DNA from: Bacillus sp. DTU_2020_1000418_1_SI_GHA_SEK_038
Lineage (GTDB): Bacteria; Bacillota; Bacilli; Bacillales; Cytobacillaceae
Length of the DNA: 64,000 bases
Assembly (NCBI RefSeq): GCF_032341175.1
Contig: NZ_CP135435.1
Location: 1,116,001 to 1,180,000, forward strand
Reading direction: 5' to 3'
The notes beneath the pieces were generated by a model that made no database searches, had not been told where the DNA came from, and saw nothing but the letters and a program-made list of their open reading frames with translations. Of the stretch, positions 17,314 through 25,264 are shown one piece after another (position 1 is the stretch's first letter; each line of letters begins with the position of its first letter). The position numbers and the translations under genes were made by a program.

Positions 17314-18228
17314 ATGGGATCATCTTGTAACAAGAATAAAAAAGATGGAAGGGATCAAAACTCTCATCCTAAATATCGAAACTTACCTCGTCTTTGGTCT
17401 GAATTATCCTATGCGGGTGAAAAGAGAGTACCACAGCCAATCGATTCCACTGCGGGTTCCTGGCCAACCTTTTTTTTAAGAAGAGATTCATCTGGTAATT
17501 TCTTAGATCCAGATGGAAATGAAATAGTCTTTGCTATTCATCATCCAGATACGATAGATTTTGAGGGGCAAGAACTAAGACAAGTACAGGAAATATTACA
17601 AAATCTCACATCTGAGCAAATTACAATCGCGGAATATTGGGGATCAGGTCCTGCGACGAAACAATGGACCCCAATTATTGATCGGTTGATTGACACATAT
17701 GGTTTGACGCCTGTTAGAGCTGCACGCCTGCTTGCTAACGTACAATCAGCTATTAATGATGCGTTTGTCGTAACATGGTATCTAAAATATCGTTGGGATA
17801 TCCCCCGTCCAAACCAGCTAGATCAAAATTTACGGACCATCATCTGTACACCAAAGTTTCCATCGTATCCATCTGGCCATGCGACCATCTCTGGTTGTGC
17901 TGAAGCAATATTAAGCTATTACTTCCCGGCAGAAACAGAAAGATTACGAGAGTTAGCTGAAGAAAATGCGATGTCACGGGTTTATGGTGGGGTTCATTAT
18001 AATCTAGATGGATTGAACGGACTTACATTAGGGAGGCAAATTGGACAAATTGTCGTCAACGAACTTCGAACCCAGCGAGACAGTGACATGTTAAGGATAG
18101 AGTTACCTGAAACAGAAGACCGCAATGCACAACTTCCCCCACCTCCATATAAACAAGTCATTCCTTTTCCAAGAGGAAGGGAATGCTCATCTTTATTAGA
18201 TCCACGGGAAGATCCGTCTGCAAGGTAA
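17314..18228 (+). CDS. Vanadium haloperoxidase/PAP2-like protein
   Basis: 304 residues with all three motifs of the vanadium haloperoxidase and acid phosphatase superfamily: K158-YRWDIP-R165-P, PSGH at 186-189, and S221-R-VYGGV-H228-YNL-D232. These bind phosphate or vanadate. Spacing matches the soluble haloperoxidase-like branch rather than membrane PAP2 lipid phosphatases, because no transmembrane helices are visible. No signal peptide is seen. It may be a phosphatase or a vanadate-dependent enzyme; sequence alone does not decide. GAGAGGAG precedes the ATG. Confidence 0.85.
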   Translation: MGSSCNKNKKDGRDQNSHPKYRNLPRLWSELSYAGEKRVPQPIDSTAGSWPTFFLRRDSSGNFLDPDGNEIVFAIHHPDTIDFEGQELRQVQEILQNLTSEQITIAEYWGSGPATKQWTPIIDRLIDTYGLTPVRAARLLANVQSAINDAFVVTWYLKYRWDIPRPNQLDQNLRTIICTPKFPSYPSGHATISGCAEAILSYYFPAETERLRELAEENAMSRVYGGVHYNLDGLNGLTLGRQIGQIVVNELRTQRDSDMLRIELPETEDRNAQLPPPPYKQVIPFPRGRECSSLLDPREDPSAR

Positions 18229-18241
18229 TTTATCCTAATTG

Positions 18242-18275
18242 AAAACCCCCTTTATGGCCTGGTGACTGGGTTTTT
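18242..18275 (+). terminator. Rho-independent terminator
   Basis: AAAACCC and GGGTTTTT arms about 20 bases apart, 14 bases after the haloperoxidase-like gene. Confidence 0.6.
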
Positions 18276-18370
18276 GTCATAGATCGCAAATTAAATTCCA
18301 TTAAAATGGAAAATAGAGAATGCTAATTACACAATTGACACAAAGGAATTAAGAAATTTTAGGTATTCTA

Positions 18371-18398
18371 ATATAGGGGCCATTCTTGAATAAAGATT
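18371..18398. repeat. Dispersed GGGCC repeat, partial copy C
   Basis: AATATAGGGGCCATTCTTGA and following ATAAAG match the right-hand end of copies B and D. Confidence 0.45.
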
Positions 18399-18477
18399 TG
18401 CGCCAGTATAAGGGCCATATTGGTGCATAAACGCACGGTAGCATAAGCATACCTATATTAAAGGGAGGTATGTTAAA

Positions 18478-19000
18478 TTGAAAAAGGTTATTATAAGTAT
18501 GCTATTAATGGTTTGTTTTGGTTTTAGTGGACTTTTTATTTTTAGTAATAACTTAGGGAACACAGTTGCACTTGCCATTTCCAAGGGCGAAAAGCAACCT
18601 AAGGACGTTTGTATAGAAGAATAAAGAAAAAAGTGGGAAGAATTTGATAAGAAGGTGTTAAAGGATATATTTAAAGGCTTTAACCTAGATTTATCAGAGT
18701 ACCAAGAAATTATCTATGATGATTTGATGTTAAAAGTAGGAGAAAATCTTAATATTCATTCTGACAAGCTTTCATTAAAATCTTTATTCATCGGTACCAA
18801 TAGTGGTACAAACAATTATTCTTAAAGAATGGCTTAGAAGGAACAGAAGGTTATATTCTTTATAAAAGAACCGACGGAAGCAATGTCAAAAAAAGTTACA
18901 CAAGATGGGTGAAGTCTGGGGTGTTATGACAGTAGATGAAAAGAAGGCAAAAAGGTTTAAAATAAAACGATTCGATTGGAGCAAATGCTCTGAACGTTAA
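18478..19000 (+). pseudogene. Decayed secreted-protein gene
   Basis: A TTG start with AAGGGAGGT 8 bases upstream opens a signal-peptide-like reading (MKKVIISMLLMVCFGFSGLF). It hits a TAA at 18622. The same frame continues as KKWEEFDKKVLKDIFKGFNL to another stop at about 18823. Two shifted frames then carry the rest: GLEGTEGYILYKRTDGSNVK and GEVWGVMTVDEKKAKRFKIK, ending at 19000. One premature stop and at least two frameshifts show an inactive gene for a small extracellular protein. I do not recognise the family. Confidence 0.65.
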
Positions 19001-19075
19001 TATCCCCAAGACAATTTATAGACATAGCTTAATGCTTGTAGCACTGACGGGGTACCAACCTAAATTTTGTTCAGC

Positions 19076-19100
19076 AAAAAAACAGCGGAAAGTCCCGCTG
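19076..19100 (-). terminator. Rho-independent terminator
   Basis: CAGCGG and CCGCTG stem, followed on the minus strand by a T-run. It lies directly after the YusG-like gene. Confidence 0.7.
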
Positions 19101-19105
19101 CTCTC

Positions 19106-19345
19106 TTAACACCAACCGCCTTCATCACAGTCGGTGTATCTAGCTTGTGGATGTTCGGTAGTTGTCACATGCTGATATATTTTTTGTTGGTCTGTTTCGA
19201 AATGATGATCCATTTGGATTGAATACCCATTAGGCAATTGAATGTTTCCGATTTTCTCATTTTCTAAGTAAAGTTCAATCTCGCCATTTTTTAATTTTCC
19301 TACTATACGGTCCGTAACGTCTATTTTCTGTTGTTTTAAAACCAT
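19106..19345 (-). CDS. YusG-like (DUF2553) small protein
   Basis: 79-residue protein resembling Bacillus YusG/DUF2553. The opening MVLKQQKIDVTDRIVGKLKN and the ending ARYTDCDEGGWC are the recognisable parts. The start at 19345 has GAAAGGA about 9 bases upstream; a longer reading to 19420 lacks a site. The protein is soluble, acidic and probably cytoplasmic. Function of the family is unknown. Confidence 0.7.
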   Translation of the reverse strand: MVLKQQKIDVTDRIVGKLKNGEIELYLENEKIGNIQLPNGYSIQMDHHFETDQQKIYQHVTTTEHPQARYTDCDEGGWC

Positions 19346-19525
19346 ATGATTCATCCTTTCAGAGAGTCTCTGGAGATAGTGTTCCCTGATTAGCCAGATT
19401 ATTATTAGGGCTTTTAGCAAAATAAGAAAGGAAAGCCTCCATATAGAAGTAAAGGGGAAGGTTTGTTCAATAAAAAGTGTAATTGTTTCTAGCTATTCTA
19501 ATTGCAATCTGTGAGGAGATTGATT

Positions 19526-19714
19526 ATGTTCGTACTTTATATGCTGTTTGCAATAGCGGGGATGGCGATATTGCTATGCGTTCTAATTTTCTTTACCTAC
19601 AAAATAGTAAGGGACAAAAAGAACGTTTACTCGTGGTTCACCTTGATAATAACACTCCTCTTTTTAGGTCTTGCCATTTGGCAATGTTTATACTTTTTTA
19701 ACATTAGACTTTAA
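19526..19714 (+). CDS. Small two-helix membrane protein
   Basis: 62 residues with two hydrophobic helices, about residues 2-24 (VLYMLFAIAGMAILLCVLIF) and 37-55 (WFTLIITLLFLGLAIWQCLY), separated by a short charged loop KIVRDKKNVYS. GAGGAG lies about 9 bases before the ATG at 19526. No family is recognised. It is divergent from the YusG-like gene, with no operon partner. Confidence 0.6.
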   Translation: MFVLYMLFAIAGMAILLCVLIFFTYKIVRDKKNVYSWFTLIITLLFLGLAIWQCLYFFNIRL

Positions 19715-19790
19715 TTTTTATTAAAGTAACAAGCTTTAGTGAAAGAAGAAATAATTGATTTTATGATTAAGTGCATATTTAATTATTCCA

Positions 19791-19853
19791 TTCAAGGGCG
19801 CATTCCTATAAGGATCAGCACTTATTTTCTATTTTAGGACCTGATTCTTGAGG
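19791..19853. repeat. Dispersed GGGCC repeat, copy D
   Basis: TTCAAGGGCGCATTCCTATA, then AGGATCAGCACTTATTTTCT, ending ATTCTTGAGG. It aligns with copies A and B. Confidence 0.55.
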
Positions 19854-19888
19854 AATGCCAATTTAAAATGAATAAAATTAGAAATAAG

Positions 19889-19915
19889 AAAAGACCAACA
19901 ACCCGTTAGTCTTTT
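19889..19915 (-). terminator. padR-chrA operon terminator
   Basis: AAAAGACCAAC and GTTAGTCTTTT form an imperfect 11-bp stem just beyond chrA. On the minus strand a T-rich stretch follows. Confidence 0.65.
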
Positions 19916-19934
19916 CGCTGATAAATATAATCAT

Positions 19935-21128
19935 TTAAATGAATGTCATAAGTGAGCCACCAATTGCTCCAGTCACCACAATAATCCAAGGAGGTAATTT
20001 CCAATACACTAACATACTAAATAAAATCGCAGCAAAAGCAAAATCAATTGGAGCTAATATGGAACTGGTCCAAATAGGTTGATAAAATGCCGAAATTAAA
20101 ATCCCAACAACTGCTGCATTCACACCCATTAATGCTCCTTCTATTTTTGGGTTGCGACGTAAAGAATCCCAAAAAGGCAATGTACCTAAGATAAGCAGGA
20201 ACGCAGGCAAGAAAATTGCTATCGTTGCAAGTAATCCTCCTTGCCACCCATCCATAACTGCACCTAGATATGCAGCAAATGTAAATAGAGGACCCGGTAC
20301 AGCTTGTGCAGCACCGTAACCAGCTAAGAATGCTTCTTCGCTTAACCATCCAGTCGGTACAAATTCACGTTCAAGTAAAGGTAAAACGACATGCCCCCCA
20401 CCAAAAACTAAAGAACCTGAGCGGTAAAAGCTATCGAACATTGCAATCCAACTTAAAGAGGTTATTTCTCTCAATATAGGTAAAAGGAAAAGTAAACCAA
20501 AAAACAAAGATAAACAGATAAGGGCAAATCCACGAGATATAGGAAAATGTATTCTTGAGTCATCACTTTCAGTATGTTGTCTATAAAGAATAAATCCAAT
20601 AATTGCTGAAATGACTATGACACCAACCTGAGTGAATGCTGTCTGCCATAAAAGCGTAACGACCAAGGCAAACAAGGCTAGAGATTTTCGTTTTAAATCA
20701 GGGGTTAGTTTTTGTGCCATCCCTAATATGGCGTGTCCTACAACGGCTACGGCTACTATTTTTAATCCGTGAATCCAACCGGCATCACCATACTCTAGTC
20801 CCTGCAAGATTAAGGCAAATATAATTAGAGCAATTACAGAGGGCATGGTAAAACCAAGAAATGATACAATTCCACCTAGTACTCCTGCTCGCATTACCCC
20901 GATTCCAATTCCTACTTGACTACTTGCCGGACCAGGTAAGAACTGACATAAAGCAACTAAATCAGCGTAACTTTTTTCATCCATCCATTTTTTTCTTTGG
21001 ATGTACTCATTATGAAAGTAGCCTAGGTGGGCAACGGGTCCCCCAAATGAGGTTAACCCAAGCCTAGTTGAAACGAGGAGGATTTCTAAAAGAGTCTTAA
21101 TATTACTTTTTTTATGATTCTGTTTCAT
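19935..21128 (-). CDS. chrA: Chromate efflux transporter ChrA
   Basis: 397-residue CHR-family permease made of two homologous halves. The first has LTSFGGPVAHLGYFHNEYI and LCQFLPGPASSQVGIGIG; the second has SLVFGGGHVVLPLLEREFV and AAQAVPGPLFTFAAYLG. Duplicated FGG and PGP motifs are the ChrA signature. It exports chromate across the cytoplasmic membrane. The padR gene lies 22 bases upstream on the same strand, so the two form one operon, probably repressed by PadR until an inducer is present. Confidence 0.93.
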   Translation of the reverse strand: MKQNHKKSNIKTLLEILLVSTRLGLTSFGGPVAHLGYFHNEYIQRKKWMDEKSYADLVALCQFLPGPASSQVGIGIGVMRAGVLGGIVSFLGFTMPSVIALIIFALILQGLEYGDAGWIHGLKIVAVAVVGHAILGMAQKLTPDLKRKSLALFALVVTLLWQTAFTQVGVIVISAIIGFILYRQHTESDDSRIHFPISRGFALICLSLFFGLLFLLPILREITSLSWIAMFDSFYRSGSLVFGGGHVVLPLLEREFVPTGWLSEEAFLAGYGAAQAVPGPLFTFAAYLGAVMDGWQGGLLATIAIFLPAFLLILGTLPFWDSLRRNPKIEGALMGVNAAVVGILISAFYQPIWTSSILAPIDFAFAAILFSMLVYWKLPPWIIVVTGAIGGSLMTFI

Positions 21129-21150
21129 TTGTTGTCACCTTCAATTCTTT

Positions 21151-21459
21151 TTAATCTTTGATTTCTTTAAATAGCTCGTATGCTTTTTTTCTTGCCTCAT
21201 CAAGCACCGTATTCCCTTTTTCAGTGGTGGTATAATATTTTCTGATTTTCCCTTCTACATTTCTATTTTCTCTTACTAAAAGTCCATCCTCCTCCATATG
21301 GTGCAGGATAGGGTAGAGAGTACCCGAGCTGATATCATAACCGTGCTCTTTAAGTTCTTCGAGCATCCATGCACCAAAAATAGGGTGTTCCTTAGCATGG
21401 TGTAAAATGTGTATATGAATAAAGCCAAGAAATAACTTACGTAATACTTTATCTTCCAT
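21151..21459 (-). CDS. PadR-family transcriptional regulator
   Basis: 102-residue winged-helix repressor. Typical PadR segments are HILHHAKEHPIFGAWMLEEL, the recognition part DISSGTLYPILHHMEEDGLL and the wing RKYYTTTEKG. The ATG at 21459 follows a near-perfect GGAGGTGATGGT; the longer reading to 21492 is not supported. It is the first gene of an operon with chrA and likely controls it together with itself, through the palindrome at 21492-21508. Confidence 0.9.
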   Translation of the reverse strand: MEDKVLRKLFLGFIHIHILHHAKEHPIFGAWMLEELKEHGYDISSGTLYPILHHMEEDGLLVRENRNVEGKIRKYYTTTEKGNTVLDEARKKAYELFKEIKD

Positions 21460-21491
21460 ACCATCACCTCCATTATAAATATCGGGGTTCA

Positions 21492-21508
21492 ATATCGTAT
21501 TTCGATAT
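21492..21508. promoter_or_regulatory. Candidate PadR operator
   Basis: ATATCG-TATTT-CGATAT, a 6-5-6 inverted repeat located immediately downstream of the padR -10 box, where a bound repressor would block transcription. Confidence 0.6.
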
Positions 21509-21512
21509 CGGA

Positions 21513-21541
21513 AGTATATAATATACTATTTTTAATTTCAA
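21513..21541 (-). promoter_or_regulatory. padR-chrA promoter
   Basis: On the minus strand TTGAAA (21536-21541), a 17-base spacer, TATACT (21513-21518). This is a good sigma-A type match placed about 55 bases before the padR start. Confidence 0.7.
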
Positions 21542-21786
21542 TGTAATAATTGATCATTTACATAATCTTTACATTTGTGTCATGTAGAAATTTTTTTCGT
21601 ATTCTGCAATCGGGCGTGTTTAAAGAGGAACGCGTCTTTTTGAATAGGATCATTTAATTAAACGAACGACAAATATAAAGTCTAATTTACTTAAGTTAAT
21701 AAGGCAGATCCTTTTGGAATGAATAAATGGAATTAAGCGTCCTAGGTGAGAATATAGTAGATAAAAACTAGGAGTGAGGAAAGCGT

Positions 21787-22608
21787 ATGTCCTTTTTAAC
21801 TGGAAAATACATTGAAGTTGATTCTGGAGTTGAGTTGTTTGTACAAGAAGCTGGCAGCGGAGAACCTATCGTGTTTATCCCCGGGTTTACATTTACAACG
21901 GAAGTTTTTTCTAAACAGGTAGAATATTTCTCAAAAACAAATCGAGTGATTGTTGTTGATCCAAGGAGCCATGGCAGATCGACAATGGTCATTCATGGAA
22001 ATGATTATGTCACCCATGGATCGGATTTACATTCGGTACTTCGGTCGTTAGATGTTAGAAATGCTACTCTTTTAGGGTGGTCTTTTGGTTGTTTAACAGT
22101 TTGGGAGTATATAAAGCAAAATGGTTTGGATAATATCAAATCCTTAATCCTTGTCGACATGCCGCCTAAGTCTTTATCTACGGAAGCTGATGATTGGGTT
22201 GAAGGGCCACTAGATGATATTTCAGCAATCTATAATTCTTATTTACGAAATTCAAGCGGACAAAGGGAGTTCATTTCAAGTTACATAACTCAAGTAATGG
22301 TGCAAAGAGAACTTGAGGAAGAGGAATTAACCTGGCTGGTTGAGCAGTCTTTAAAAACTCCCTATTATATTGCAGGCAATTTGTTTGCTTCAGGCATGTT
22401 TTCTGATTATCGAGATGAAGCAAGAAAAGCAAGCCAGACTGTTCCTACATTAGCCGTTGTAGCGGAGCATTGGGCTGATGCTGCAGTTAGTTATATAGAA
22501 CGAATGACACCGGAAACACAAACAGAAGTTCTTGGTGGACACATGATGTTTTGGGAGCATAGTAAAAAGTTCAATGAGATTGTTAACAATTTTATAAAAA
22601 AGAAATAA
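21787..22608 (+). CDS. Alpha/beta hydrolase
   Basis: 273-residue alpha/beta-hydrolase. The oxyanion region is VFIPGFTFTTEVF, the nucleophile elbow is LLGWSFGCLT (Ser), and the C-terminal His is in LGGHMMFWEH. The acid is probably Asp in AEHWADAAVS. The VDPRSHGRS segment is typical of the esterase/peroxidase-like branch. AGGAGTGAGGAA precedes the ATG. The substrate is unknown and there is no operon partner. Confidence 0.85.
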   Translation: MSFLTGKYIEVDSGVELFVQEAGSGEPIVFIPGFTFTTEVFSKQVEYFSKTNRVIVVDPRSHGRSTMVIHGNDYVTHGSDLHSVLRSLDVRNATLLGWSFGCLTVWEYIKQNGLDNIKSLILVDMPPKSLSTEADDWVEGPLDDISAIYNSYLRNSSGQREFISSYITQVMVQRELEEEELTWLVEQSLKTPYYIAGNLFASGMFSDYRDEARKASQTVPTLAVVAEHWADAAVSYIERMTPETQTEVLGGHMMFWEHSKKFNEIVNNFIKKK

Positions 22609-22696
22609 TTAATGCTTCCCGAAGTTTATCGAATGTTAAAAAGCAATTGAGAAATTGCTCGAGTTTGCTTGTACTCCCACTTATTTCTTGATTGAA

Positions 22697-22725
22697 TTGT
22701 GTTAATGGGGTACTTTTGTTATAAT
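22697..22725 (+). promoter_or_regulatory. Promoter of the leader-MFS transcript
   Basis: TTGTGT (22697-22702), 17-base spacer, TATAAT (22720-22725). It lies about 34 bases before the leader-peptide start. Confidence 0.6.
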
Positions 22726-22758
22726 GGTATCAACTTTTTAGAAATGGAGGTTTTCCTT

Positions 22759-22803
22759 TTGACAGCATCAATGAGATTAAGATTCCCATTTTTCATTCGT
22801 TAA
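22759..22803 (+). CDS. RLR-type macrolide-sensing leader peptide
   Basis: A 14-residue reading, MTASMRLRFPFFIR, starting at TTG with GGAGG 8 bases upstream. It shares M-T-x-S-M-R-L-R with leader peptides I recall from ermD (MTHSMRLRFP) and mef genes (MTASMRLR), on which ribosomes holding a macrolide stall at the Arg-Leu-Arg motif. It sits between a promoter and an intrinsic terminator in front of an MFS efflux gene, the layout of transcription attenuation. Drug-dependent stalling would be expected to favour read-through. Strong by pattern, untested. Confidence 0.8.
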   Translation: MTASMRLRFPFFIR

Positions 22804-22920
22804 TTGAATACGATTGAAGGCTCTGCCTATGTTCAGAGCAACGGGATTGGTCTGTCTATTTTTAGGAAAACCTATATTTAACGGTTATTTTAAAAGAGGG
22901 ATAAGTCTCCCTCTTTTTTT
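22804..22920 (+). promoter_or_regulatory. Transcription attenuator with intrinsic terminator
   Basis: Downstream of the leader peptide are short hairpins (GCTCTG/CAGAGC, and TAGG-AAAA-CCTA at 22864-22875). A terminator follows: AAAAGAGGGA (22892-22901) paired with TCCCTCTTTT (22908-22917) and a T-run. It lies about 90 bases before the MFS start and would stop transcription unless leader translation is stalled. I could not define the competing antiterminator by eye. Confidence 0.75.
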
Positions 22921-23007
22921 GTTGTCTTTAAAAATAAAAAGATCGGTACGGGCTTGTGAATGTAGGGAGCATTTTAAATAAATATTATAGAAATGGGTTG
23001 TTAATCA

Positions 23008-24252
23008 ATGAACACAATAAATAATGATATCAAGGAGAATTGGCTAAAGAATATTATTCTCTTTTTAAGCAGCCAGACTATCTCGCTTTTTGGATCGTCC
23101 TTGGTTCAATACGCAATCATGTGGTATATAACGCTAGAGACGGAATCTGGTGTGATGATGACTCTGTATATCATTTGCGGTTTTATTCCGACCTTTCTTT
23201 TATCTCCAGTAGCTGGGGTTTGGGCAGATCGCTACAACCGAAAAATATTAATTATTTTAGCGGATGGACTCATCGCATTGGCTACACTCATTCTGGCTAC
23301 TCTCTTTTTAATGGGATTTGATTCGATTTGGCTGCTATTTGTGATGGCTGCCGTTCGGGCTTTTGGTACAGGAATACAAACACCTGCTGTAGGAGCCATT
23401 TTGCCGCAAATAGTTCCAAAAGATAAGCTGACTAAAGTAAACGGAGCAAATGGAAGTATTCAAGCTGTTATTATGTTCATATCTCCAATGGTCAGTGCCG
23501 CTCTACTAGCAATGACTTCGATTGAAATCATATTTTTTATCGATGTCATTACGGCAGCAATTGCGATTGTGACACTACTTGCCTTTTTAAAAATCTCTGT
23601 ACATGAGAAGGCAGCGGAAAAACAAACAACAAGCTACTTTAGCGACTTTAAACTAGGGTTACAATATGTAAATAACCATGCGTTTCTAAAGAAGTTCTTC
23701 ATGTTCTTTGCCGTCTTCTTTGTATTAATGGCACCTGCAGCATTCTTGACTCCACTACAAGTTACACGCAGCTTTGGTGGTGATGTATGGCGGCTAACCG
23801 CAATTGAAATTGCCTTTTCCATTGGCATGATGGTGGGTGGAGGAATCATTGCTTCATGGGGAGGCTTTCCAAATAAAATGAAAACGTTGGGATTCGCAAG
23901 TGTGATTATGGGAGTCTGTACATTTGCGCTTGGCATCGTTCCGGTATTTTGGATTTACTTAGTTTTCATGGCCATATTCGGAATCGCCATGCCTATTTTT
24001 AATACACCAGCAACCGTTTTGTTACAGGAGAAAATCGATGAAGATTATTTAGGCAGAGTTTTTGGCGTAATGGGGATGATTTCAACCTCGATGATGCCGC
24101 TTGGAATGCTAATATTCGGTCCAATCGCAGATATAATCAAAATAGAATGGCTGTTAATAGGAACCGGTGTATTCATTATCATCCTGGCGATTCTTTTAGG
24201 CCGAAACAAAGTATTAATTGAAGCGGGGAAACCTGCACTGAAAGAATCATAA
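23008..24252 (+). CDS. MFS efflux transporter, Mef-like (DHA3)
   Basis: 414-residue MFS drug exporter with about 12 membrane segments. Family marks are SPVAGVWADRYNRKILIILA after segment two, the QTPAVGAILPQIVPKDKLTK region, and EKIDEDYLGRVFGVMGMIST, shared with Mef(A)-type macrolide exporters. The leader peptide and terminator upstream suggest induction by macrolides, so macrolides are the best substrate guess. Identity to known mef genes looks moderate, so this is probably a chromosomal relative rather than an acquired mef gene. It is monocistronic, with a terminator behind it. Confidence 0.85.
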   Translation: MNTINNDIKENWLKNIILFLSSQTISLFGSSLVQYAIMWYITLETESGVMMTLYIICGFIPTFLLSPVAGVWADRYNRKILIILADGLIALATLILATLFLMGFDSIWLLFVMAAVRAFGTGIQTPAVGAILPQIVPKDKLTKVNGANGSIQAVIMFISPMVSAALLAMTSIEIIFFIDVITAAIAIVTLLAFLKISVHEKAAEKQTTSYFSDFKLGLQYVNNHAFLKKFFMFFAVFFVLMAPAAFLTPLQVTRSFGGDVWRLTAIEIAFSIGMMVGGGIIASWGGFPNKMKTLGFASVIMGVCTFALGIVPVFWIYLVFMAIFGIAMPIFNTPATVLLQEKIDEDYLGRVFGVMGMISTSMMPLGMLIFGPIADIIKIEWLLIGTGVFIIILAILLGRNKVLIEAGKPALKES

Positions 24253-24263
24253 TTTGAAACAGG

Positions 24264-24300
24264 GAAAAAGGAACGATCCAATAGGGTTTGTTCCTTTTTC
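24264..24300 (+). terminator. Rho-independent terminator
   Basis: GAAAAAGGAAC and GTTCCTTTTTC form a perfect 11-bp stem, 12 bases past the MFS stop. Confidence 0.75.
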
Positions 24301-24386
24301 TATATTAAATGCATTTTAGCAACTTCCACTAATCAACACCCTTTGTAAATTTTAATAATAAATTATTCTATTATTCAACTGGATGA

Positions 24387-24596
24387 CTAAATCATATTGA
24401 AATGTTTAAATACTTCTCTTATATCATTTTGTTTGGATTCTGGGCAGGGATGTACCCTAGAGCTTTGAGAATATCTCCTAGCAGACACTTTTGGGTGAAG
24501 TCTACAAACTTCTTTCATGTGTGCAATCCAGCATGATTTTGCAGAATACCCATAGGTTTCTTTAACAAATTCTTGAATTTGTTTATAAGTAGCCAT
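24387..24596 (-). CDS. Small conserved protein
   Basis: 69 residues: MATYKQIQEFVKETYGYSAK, a Cys-containing WIAHMKEVC helix, and a polar end rich in Arg, Ser and Pro (SSRVHPCPESKQND). I recall near-identical small proteins in many bacteria and phages, sometimes annotated as methyltransferase-associated, always uncharacterised. The start at 24596 has AAAGGGAT upstream. It is divergent from the GIY-YIG gene, with about 107 bases between. Function is unknown. Confidence 0.7.
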   Translation of the reverse strand: MATYKQIQEFVKETYGYSAKSCWIAHMKEVCRLHPKVSARRYSQSSRVHPCPESKQNDIREVFKHFNMI

Positions 24597-24703
24597 ATTT
24601 TGCATCCCTTTTTTGGGTAATTATACAATGTTTGTAGGCATTTAACATTAGTATAGAAAGGATGCGTAAAAAAGTGTAGGTTAGTTTTAAAGGAGTGATA
24701 ATT

Positions 24704-25174
24704 ATGGAATTAAAAGCTTTTAATGAATTTTTATATTTACATAAAATATTACCATTCAAAGAAAATGAGAAGTGGAAAAAAATAACAACAGAGTACAAAT
24801 TTAAAACTAGGGAAGAGTTGAAAGTACATAATAAAGAAATTGGTAGAAAATTGAAGGAATTCGGATTTAATAAAGGTTTATACATATATGTAAATAGTAA
24901 ATCTGAAATTTTATATATTGGAAAAGGAGTTAATAAAGGTAAAGGCATTTTGGAAAGAATAAAAAGTTACAGTGAAAAAGCCTGTATTGAGGATTACGTA
25001 CCCAAAAGAAAGAGACACGAGAATTTAATGAATTTATTTAGAACAAATTTTGGAGAAATTAGCATATTTGTATACAACATAGAAAATGAATATGAAGCGA
25101 TTGCGATTGAGGCCATGCTAACAAGAGTGTTGGATCCCTTATATGTGGACAAATATCTTCAAAATAATTTTTAA
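24704..25174 (+). CDS. GIY-YIG nuclease-like protein
   Basis: 156 residues. A GIY-YIG core is visible from about residue 55: GLYIYVNSKSEILYIGKG, the family's G-[IL]-Y and Y-I-G pair, followed by an Arg-containing helix (ILERIKSY) and a Glu further on (NEYEAIAIEAML). About 55 residues precede the domain. AAAGGAGTGATAATT is a strong ribosome site for the ATG at 24704. The gene is clearly more AT-rich than its neighbours, consistent with transfer. It could be a homing-type or defence nuclease, but no partner methylase or intron is next to it. Confidence 0.65.
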   Translation: MELKAFNEFLYLHKILPFKENEKWKKITTEYKFKTREELKVHNKEIGRKLKEFGFNKGLYIYVNSKSEILYIGKGVNKGKGILERIKSYSEKACIEDYVPKRKRHENLMNLFRTNFGEISIFVYNIENEYEAIAIEAMLTRVLDPLYVDKYLQNNF

Positions 25175-25264
25175 GAAACACGAGCTAAGGCACCTTTATT
25201 CAGTTGTTTAAAAAAATACTATACAAGGAGGTGAGCTAACGCTCTAGCTCAGCCTCCATAAAAT

